From Candidatus Gallitreponema excrementavium (GTDB taxonomy: Bacteria; Spirochaetota; Spirochaetia; Treponematales; Treponemataceae): DNA of 36,870 bases. The position numbers were made by a program, and so were the translations under genes. Positions 31,848 to 36,870 of this stretch are shown one piece after another; the stretch's first letter is position 1; each line of letters opens with the position of its first letter. The stretch lies in NCBI GenBank assembly GCA_017694795.1, contig JADIMM010000078.1, forward strand, positions 1 through 36,870, read 5' to 3'. Under the pieces are notes generated by a model. That model worked only from the letters and a program-made list of their open reading frames with translations. It searched no databases and was not told the DNA's origin.

Positions 31848-32636
31848 ATGAACAACATCCTTTTTGCATTTTTCTTAACCCTCCTTGCAGGTCTAAGCAC
31901 CGGAGTTGGCAGTTGTATAGCTTTTTTTGCAAAGAAAACAAATAAAAGGTTTTTATCCCTAAGCCTTGGTTTTTCTGCCGGAGTAATGATATATGTTTCC
32001 ATGGTGGAAATTCTTGCAAAAGCAAGGTTATCATTAAGCGAAACTATAAACGGCAAAACAGCCGGATATGTAACGGTAATCGCTTTTTTTGGGGGAATGT
32101 TCCTTATTGCACTTATAGACAAACTTATCCCCGAAAATAAAAATCCCCACGAGGTAAAATTTGTAGAAGATGAGTCAAAACCGGCAAAATTAAAACGGAT
32201 GGGATTTTTTACAGCCCTGGCTATAGCAATCCATAACTTTCCGGAAGGACTGGCAACCTTTGTTTCAGCATTGCAGGAACCGGAAATTGCAGTCCCAATA
32301 GTAATTGCCATTGCCCTCCATAATATTCCGGAAGGCATTGCAGTTTCCGTTCCAATTTACCAAGGTACCGGCTCAAGAAAAAAAGCCTTTATCTATTCAT
32401 TTTTATCAGGACTTGCAGAGCCGCTTGGAGCCCTTATCGGGTTCCTTCTCCTTATGCCCTTTATGAACGGTTTTATATTTGGAGTAATTTTTGCCATTGT
32501 TGCCGGAATCATGGTCTTTATTTCTTTTGACGAACTTTTGCCGGCTGCCAGGGAGTACGGAGAACACCACATTTCAATATACGGTTTGATTTCCGGAATG
32601 GTTGTAATGGCCCTAAGCCTCTTGCTCTTAGGATGA
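31848..32636 (+). CDS. ZIP family metal transporter (ZupT-like)
   Basis: A predicted importer of Zn2+ and possibly other divalent metals. The 262-residue protein has about eight membrane segments and the two conserved intramembrane metal sites: HNFPEG (H129 to G134) and HNIPEG (H158 to G163). A cytoplasmic loop with charged residues (about 94-118) lies between helices 3 and 4, typical of the ZIP arrangement. It is closest to ZupT-type bacterial ZIPs. The ATG follows AAGGGGAAAAC. The promoter is covered by a Zur-like palindrome, suggesting repression by a metal-sensing regulator. It is a single gene convergent with the acyl-CoA synthetase. Confidence 0.93.
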   Translation: MNNILFAFFLTLLAGLSTGVGSCIAFFAKKTNKRFLSLSLGFSAGVMIYVSMVEILAKARLSLSETINGKTAGYVTVIAFFGGMFLIALIDKLIPENKNPHEVKFVEDESKPAKLKRMGFFTALAIAIHNFPEGLATFVSALQEPEIAVPIVIAIALHNIPEGIAVSVPIYQGTGSRKKAFIYSFLSGLAEPLGALIGFLLLMPFMNGFIFGVIFAIVAGIMVFISFDELLPAAREYGEHHISIYGLISGMVVMALSLLLLG

Positions 32637-32687
32637 TTACACGGCACCCCCTGTATAAACAAGACCAAAACAAAAACTCCAAAATTC

Positions 32688-32706
32688 TTTCGGAAAGAAT
32701 AGTGGG
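32688..32706 (-). terminator. Weak hairpin after the acyl-CoA synthetase stop
   Basis: ATTCTTT and AAAGAAT form a 7-bp, AT-rich stem with a 3-nt loop immediately past the stop codon on the minus strand, with a few T after it. It is a possible but weak terminator. Confidence 0.3.
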
Positions 32707-34686
32707 TTATTTCTCGGAAAACAAACCTTCTATTTCTTTTTTGTATTTTTGGTTTATTTTGTACCGTACCAATTCCTGTTTTGCGGATAATTCTTCCCCG
32801 ATTGTAAAACTCCGTGAAAGAAGCAAAAATTTATAAATCCTTTCGCAAGTCCGAAATCCCCCGGCAGTGTTGATTCTGCTGTCAATTTCCTCCCGGAAAA
32901 GGCTGATTATCTCGGGAGTTTCCAACAGGGCATCATAATCCCCTATTGTTATGCCGTTTTCCCTTGCGTAGTTTTCTACTGCATCAGCATAGGGAACAAT
33001 CAAGGCTGCAAGATATTTTTTATCCTGGCCCAGTACAACCGCAGTCTCCACAAAGGAACTTTCTTTTATGGTTTTTTCTATGAGAACAGGCTCAACATTT
33101 TCGCCCCCTAAAAGAACGATGGTGTCTTTTGCCCTTCCGGTAATTTTAATCTCATTATCATAAGTGAGGATTCCCAAATCACCCGTGTTAATCCAGCCGT
33201 CATCATCAATTATTTCCCGGGTTAAGTCAGGACGGTTGTAATACCCTCTCATAACCTGATCCCCCCTGGCCAGAATCATACCCCTTTTCCCCGGAGGCAG
33301 GGGGGCTTTTGATATTATCTTGCCGTTTTTTTCCTTTACAACCTTTACTTCCACACAGGGAAGAACCTTACCCACACAACCAGGGCGGTTTTCCCAAACA
33401 CTCCTCATGGAAAGAATCGGGGCTGTTTCCGTTAAACCATAACCTTCAAGAAGGGTAAACCTTATAGCCTTAAAAAAATATTCCGTCTCTTTTTGCAGGG
33501 ACCCGCCTCCGCTCAGCACAGCCTGAAAACTTCCCCCGAATTTTTCCCTTATTTTACGGTAAACAACCCTTTCTCCTATCGCTGAAAAAGGAAAAAGAAA
33601 AATAAAAGGCAGAATTCCATACAAAAAATAAAAGAAACTGTCAGCCTTGGAATATCTACAGACTTTTCCTGTGACATGATCTTTTGCCCAGGAATATTTT
33701 TTCCCGACATCAATAAAAAAGCGGAAAACCCCGTACTTTAATGCTCCTTTTTTTTTGACAGAACGGTTTATACCCACGGCTAAAGATTCCCAAAGCCTTG
33801 GAACTCCACACATCCATTTGGGATGAACCTTACCGAAATCAGACAGCATAACCGAAGCCACCGGCTTTGAATAGGCTATACAACTTTTTAAGGCGATAAT
33901 CACATAGGTTACAGCCCGTTCAAAACTGTGCCATACCGGCAGAACGGACAACCAGACATCACCTTCTTCTACCGGTATCAGGTTATGAAAAACCTCCAAC
34001 TGGGTGATAAAATTCCGGTGGGAAAGCATAACACCTTTCGGTACCCCCGTAGTACCTGAAGTAAAAATATAAGTTGCTATTTCATCCCCATCTGTCATCT
34101 GCATTTCATTTTCTATTACGGCCTTTAAATGAGGGTCTGCCTCTATCTTGGTCTTACCCTGTACCAAAAGCCGGTCAAAAAGGTAAACCTTGATACCTTT
34201 TTCCTCAACAAAAGCAATAAACTCATCTTCCGGATTATCAAACAAAACAGCCCATCTTAGTGACGGGACTTCTTCCTGAACTTCAAGAACCTTTAAAAGT
34301 TGTTTTTTATTCTCAAAAAAACCCCCGGTACATTGGGCAAATGAAATAATAAAGCGGATTTCCTTTCCTGTTGAGTCACAGCCCCTGGGAACATCTGCTG
34401 CTCCAAGGGACATAACGGCCATATCAGTAATAAGCCACTCCCGCCGGTTATCAGAAATCAAGGCTATCTTGTCACCCCTGACGACTCCTATTGTTTCCTT
34501 TAAAACTACGGAAAGCTCCAGTATAGATTTGTAAACCTGCCGGTATGTGTAACTTATAAAATCCCCCTGGGAATTTTTTTCACTTTGAGATGGGATATTT
34601 GCACAGATTTTTGCCCTGGATTGAAACAAAAGGGGGAGGTTTTTAGGCAGCGTATTATCAAAAACAGGAAGATTTTTTCTTTTCAC
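32707..34686 (-). CDS. Long-chain acyl-CoA synthetase (AMP-binding enzyme)
   Basis: The enzyme activates fatty acids to acyl-CoA through an acyl-adenylate. The 659-residue protein has the AMP-binding signature YIFTSGTTGVPKGVMLSH at about 206-223, GYGLTETAP in the middle, GWINTGDLG and the C-terminal hinge GRAKDTIVLLGGENVEP, as in the FadD15/LACS group. A more hydrophobic patch (about 340-370) could touch the membrane. It starts with GTG at 34686, with GGAG 7 nt upstream. It may supply exogenous fatty acids for phospholipids, since many treponemes take up host lipids (inference). It has its own promoter region of overlapping elements. Confidence 0.92.
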   Translation of the reverse strand: MKRKNLPVFDNTLPKNLPLLFQSRAKICANIPSQSEKNSQGDFISYTYRQVYKSILELSVVLKETIGVVRGDKIALISDNRREWLITDMAVMSLGAADVPRGCDSTGKEIRFIISFAQCTGGFFENKKQLLKVLEVQEEVPSLRWAVLFDNPEDEFIAFVEEKGIKVYLFDRLLVQGKTKIEADPHLKAVIENEMQMTDGDEIATYIFTSGTTGVPKGVMLSHRNFITQLEVFHNLIPVEEGDVWLSVLPVWHSFERAVTYVIIALKSCIAYSKPVASVMLSDFGKVHPKWMCGVPRLWESLAVGINRSVKKKGALKYGVFRFFIDVGKKYSWAKDHVTGKVCRYSKADSFFYFLYGILPFIFLFPFSAIGERVVYRKIREKFGGSFQAVLSGGGSLQKETEYFFKAIRFTLLEGYGLTETAPILSMRSVWENRPGCVGKVLPCVEVKVVKEKNGKIISKAPLPPGKRGMILARGDQVMRGYYNRPDLTREIIDDDGWINTGDLGILTYDNEIKITGRAKDTIVLLGGENVEPVLIEKTIKESSFVETAVVLGQDKKYLAALIVPYADAVENYARENGITIGDYDALLETPEIISLFREEIDSRINTAGGFRTCERIYKFLLLSRSFTIGEELSAKQELVRYKINQKYKKEIEGLFSEK

Positions 34687-34726
34687 TGATGGTCTCCTGA
34701 TTAGACTTTATTTATAAATCGATTTT

Positions 34727-34764
34727 AGCATACTGACATTATCACTTTTTTTGTCAAAATGCAA
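34727..34764 (-). promoter_or_regulatory. Overlapping promoter elements of the acyl-CoA synthetase gene
   Basis: On the minus strand TTGCAT (34764-34759), 17 nt, TAATGT (34741-34736) is one candidate. TTGACA (34757-34752), 19 nt, TATGCT (34732-34727) is another. TGACA and TGTCA within the same stretch form an inverted repeat that could be an operator. Confidence 0.45.
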
Positions 34765-34911
34765 TAGTGTTTTAAATTTTTACCCAGGAATTTTTCCATC
34801 AATTATGTAATTAAAGAAATACTTCCCTGCCTGATTTTCAAGTTCCTGCTGTGGATTTACATAACTGAATTAAAAGCAGACAACAGCAAACTAACAAAAT
34901 TTTAAGAAAAA

Positions 34912-35658
34912 TTACCAGCCCAAAACATCCTTTCTGTGTCCTGTGCCCAAGGCGATAAGGGCTTCTGTAAGAGATAAACCGGGATTTTTTTCCATATAGG
35001 CATTTAAATCGATTGTAAACCTGTTCATTGAAAAATGCTGGAATAGAAACACTCCCACACAAGGCTCTTTACCTGCAAGCTCTGTAATTTTTTCCCCATA
35101 TTTTGAAAAAACTCCCTTAGGTTTAAGCTCGCTGTAACCGATTATCCAAACCGGGCAGTCAAGCTTCTGTGCTAATAAAAATGTTTCTTCTGCCATCCAA
35201 ATCTGGGATCCGTTTAAAAGAGGCAAGAGTTCACCATTACTTAGCCTTATCAAGTCCCTTAAATCCTTTGTTTTAGGACTGTGGATAGGTGTTTTATTAA
35301 GAATAATTATATTATCCCTGAAATCAGTTTTTAGCCCTGGATTTTTTTTAAAGAACCCCTCACCGATTTTTCCGGACAGCCCTACAAGATAACTGGAATT
35401 AACTTCCAGCTGCTCGTTTTTTCCGGGATTATCCCCTACAAGGACGTAATCTATTCTTGATTCTTTTTTTACCTTATCCAAATTACGGTTGTACACAACT
35501 GAATTTTCCACAGGATAATAAGGTGTGTTCCCCAAAGCCTGAATTTTCTCCTGAAGTTCCTTAAGCAAGAGTTTTTCACCCCTTTGTAAAAATTCCCTGC
35601 ATTTATCCCTGAATCTTTCCCTAAAACCTACAAAATACTCCCATTGTTCCTCTGTCAC
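34912..35658 (-). CDS. Uracil-DNA glycosylase-superfamily-like protein
   Basis: The 248-residue protein has features of the UDG fold: an N-terminal helical region, then the strand and loop DYVLVGDNPGKNEQ (75-83, comparable with motif A 'GEAPG..E' of family 4 UDGs), IIILNKTPIHSPKT with N120, and FLFQHFSMNRF with H207 near the place of the motif B histidine. Base excision is therefore possible, but the motifs are not canonical and the activity is unproven. It starts with GTG at 35658, with GGAGG 6 nt upstream. It lies between a galactanase and an acyl-CoA synthetase gene with no functional link. No Fe-S cysteine set is visible. Confidence 0.6.
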   Translation of the reverse strand: MTEEQWEYFVGFRERFRDKCREFLQRGEKLLLKELQEKIQALGNTPYYPVENSVVYNRNLDKVKKESRIDYVLVGDNPGKNEQLEVNSSYLVGLSGKIGEGFFKKNPGLKTDFRDNIIILNKTPIHSPKTKDLRDLIRLSNGELLPLLNGSQIWMAEETFLLAQKLDCPVWIIGYSELKPKGVFSKYGEKITELAGKEPCVGVFLFQHFSMNRFTIDLNAYMEKNPGLSLTEALIALGTGHRKDVLGW

Positions 35659-35758
35659 AAAAAATCCTCCAAATGTTTTTTAAACCAATCCCAAACAAAA
35701 AAAGTCAATCAAGTTAAAAAAATCTTTTATTTATGGCACTTAGTAAAAAAAACAAAAC

Positions 35759-36870
35759 TTAACGGAATCTTTTAAAAACTGCCCCGGTTCCGTTATAAAT
35801 ACGGTCAAAATCAAACCAGGTAAGATTTTCCATAGAAGAATAAAAGCCGGCTTCAGGAAAAGATATATAATCAGGTTCCCACCAAAAAACACCCCTGCCG
35901 TATCCCCCCGGAAATTCTGCCACCATCTTGCACAGAGCTTCAAAGTACTCCCTTTGCCCGTTTTTTTCCGCCGGAAATTTCTTTATAAGCTGGTTTTTCC
36001 CGCCGTAAATATTGTTCATTTTGTCCTTCCAATCCAAAGTCCAGGGATAAGCGGTTTCTACAATGTAAACGGGCTTTTTAAATTCGTCTATGATTTCTTT
36101 AAGGTTTGCACCAATCTGTTCAAGATTTTGACCGTGCCACACAGAATAATACGAAAACCCAATTGTGTCAAAGTCAATACCGTAAAGCATGAGCTGTTCC
36201 GTAACGTTCTCCAGCCACCATTCAGACTTTTCGAGGTCAGAAGAACAATCCAAATGAAGCATAATTTCTGCCCCGGGACAACATTCCCTTGCCGTTTTTA
36301 TGCCTCTGGCAAGCAGAAATCCCAAATTCCCAAAAGGATTTTCACCTCCGTAATCAATTCTCCCCAAAGGGTGAAGAAAGCCATTTGAAATTTCATTTCC
36401 AACCTGGATAATATCCGGTGCAGTATCCTGCAGGTTAAGTTCTTCCAAAACATTCCGGATATAAGGTTCAAAAACTTTTTCTGAAAAAATTCCCAGCCTT
36501 TCCTGTTCAGAAAGCCTGCTGTCCTCATATTCAGCAAGGGCTTCCTGCCAGGTTTTATTTTCCGGAAACAGTTGATTGGAAGGATCTGCCCAAGTGTGGC
36601 TGAAATGAAAATCCAAAAGAAATTTCATTCCTGCCGCTTTAATTCTTAAAGCCATTTTTTTTGTTTCTGCAAGTGTACAATGGGAATCCTGGTTTGCAGG
36701 ATTTTCTATCCAAAGCCGTAGCCTTACGCAGTTTGCCCCCTCGTCTCTTAAAAAAGAAATTAAATCCCCTATTGGTTTTCCCGCGGTGTCTTTAAAAACC
36801 ACCCCCTTTTCTTCCAACTCGGATAAAAAGGATAAATCAACACCTCTGACAGGAAGGAAATCCCGGGAAT
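35759..36870 (-). CDS. Arabinogalactan endo-beta-1,4-galactanase (GH53), 5' end missing
   Basis: A glycoside hydrolase family 53 TIM-barrel enzyme that cuts beta-1,4-galactan side chains of pectin. The reading frame stays open to the window edge, and the residues before the internal TTG at 36817 read VRGVDLSFLSELEEKG, the conserved start of the family; at most a short N-terminus or signal peptide is missing. Further motifs are NCVRLRLWIENP, LLDFHFSHTWADP, the acid/base glutamate in QVGNEISNGFLHP (codon 36394-36392) and the nucleophile in YIVETAYPW (codon 36058-36056). The C-terminus GVFWWEPDY follows. The gene suggests a plant-polysaccharide diet. The 100 bp before the next gene show no clear terminator. 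Confidence 0.93.
   Translation of the reverse strand, partial: SRDFLPVRGVDLSFLSELEEKGVVFKDTAGKPIGDLISFLRDEGANCVRLRLWIENPANQDSHCTLAETKKMALRIKAAGMKFLLDFHFSHTWADPSNQLFPENKTWQEALAEYEDSRLSEQERLGIFSEKVFEPYIRNVLEELNLQDTAPDIIQVGNEISNGFLHPLGRIDYGGENPFGNLGFLLARGIKTARECCPGAEIMLHLDCSSDLEKSEWWLENVTEQLMLYGIDFDTIGFSYYSVWHGQNLEQIGANLKEIIDEFKKPVYIVETAYPWTLDWKDKMNNIYGGKNQLIKKFPAEKNGQREYFEALCKMVAEFPGGYGRGVFWWEPDYISFPEAGFYSSMENLTWFDFDRIYNGTGAVFKRFR

Noticed and set aside
1..36870. CRISPR array, tRNA or rRNA genes, prophage
   Set aside because: No regularly spaced repeats, no cloverleaf or rRNA sequence and no phage-type genes were recognised in reading the window; an automated scan was not possible.

Overview
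The window looks like a chromosomal segment of a host-associated, probably gut or rumen, Treponema (Spirochaetota). Support comes from the gene set rather than any single marker: a DUF4954 left-handed beta-helix protein, two Cache-type chemoreceptors with spirochaete-like signalling tips, a bacteriohemerythrin, lipoproteins with relaxed lipoboxes, moderately low GC, and a GH53 galactanase typical of plant-fibre degraders. No rRNA, tRNA, phage or CRISPR array was recognised. The species assignment is inference.

Layout. 1-5865 (minus strand): Na/Pi cotransporter with a PhoU-like tail, then dnaE, then a YggT membrane protein, then the first 12 codons of a gene that leaves the window. 5929-7511 (plus): an unrecognised lipoprotein and a YfcE-type phosphoesterase. 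7651-8355 (minus): deoD. 8508-10733 (plus): DUF4954 protein. 10896-11480 (minus): GNAT acetyltransferase. 11858-14035 (plus): chemoreceptor 1, then a small YtxH-like membrane protein. 14894-17387 (minus): a PTS EIIA-like protein followed by transketolase. 17835-18290 (plus): Hsp20 behind a textbook sigma-54 promoter. 18367-21372 (minus): chemoreceptor 2, then pyrE. 21788-24490 (plus): bacteriohemerythrin, a PurF-like protein and nagB. 24688-26578 (minus): argC and a YitT transporter-like protein. 26801-32636 (plus): purL, a thioredoxin-fold lipoprotein and a ZIP metal transporter. 32707-36870 (minus): partial GH53 galactanase, a UDG-like protein and an acyl-CoA synthetase.

How the genes work together. 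Several enzymes serve nucleotide metabolism: PurF-like, PurL, PyrE, DeoD, and transketolase through the pentose phosphate pool. The most striking link is a PurF homologue that keeps its PRPP loop and Fe-S cysteines but has lost the catalytic Cys1 and the other glutaminase residues. It sits 13 bp upstream of nagB, an enzyme that releases free ammonia. This suggests, without proving, an ammonia-fed phosphoribosylamine synthase, or a PurF-derived enzyme with another role.

Regulation visible in the sequence includes a sigma-54 promoter with upstream activator-like palindromes (hsp20), a Zur-like palindrome over the ZIP promoter, a palindrome at the argC start site, factor-independent terminators placed just before pyrE and purF, and several genes without Shine-Dalgarno sequences whose -10 boxes lie 6-8 nt from the ATG (leaderless candidates). 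The only mobile-element trace found is a 56-bp palindromic IS3-like remnant lodged in a terminator loop after nagB.
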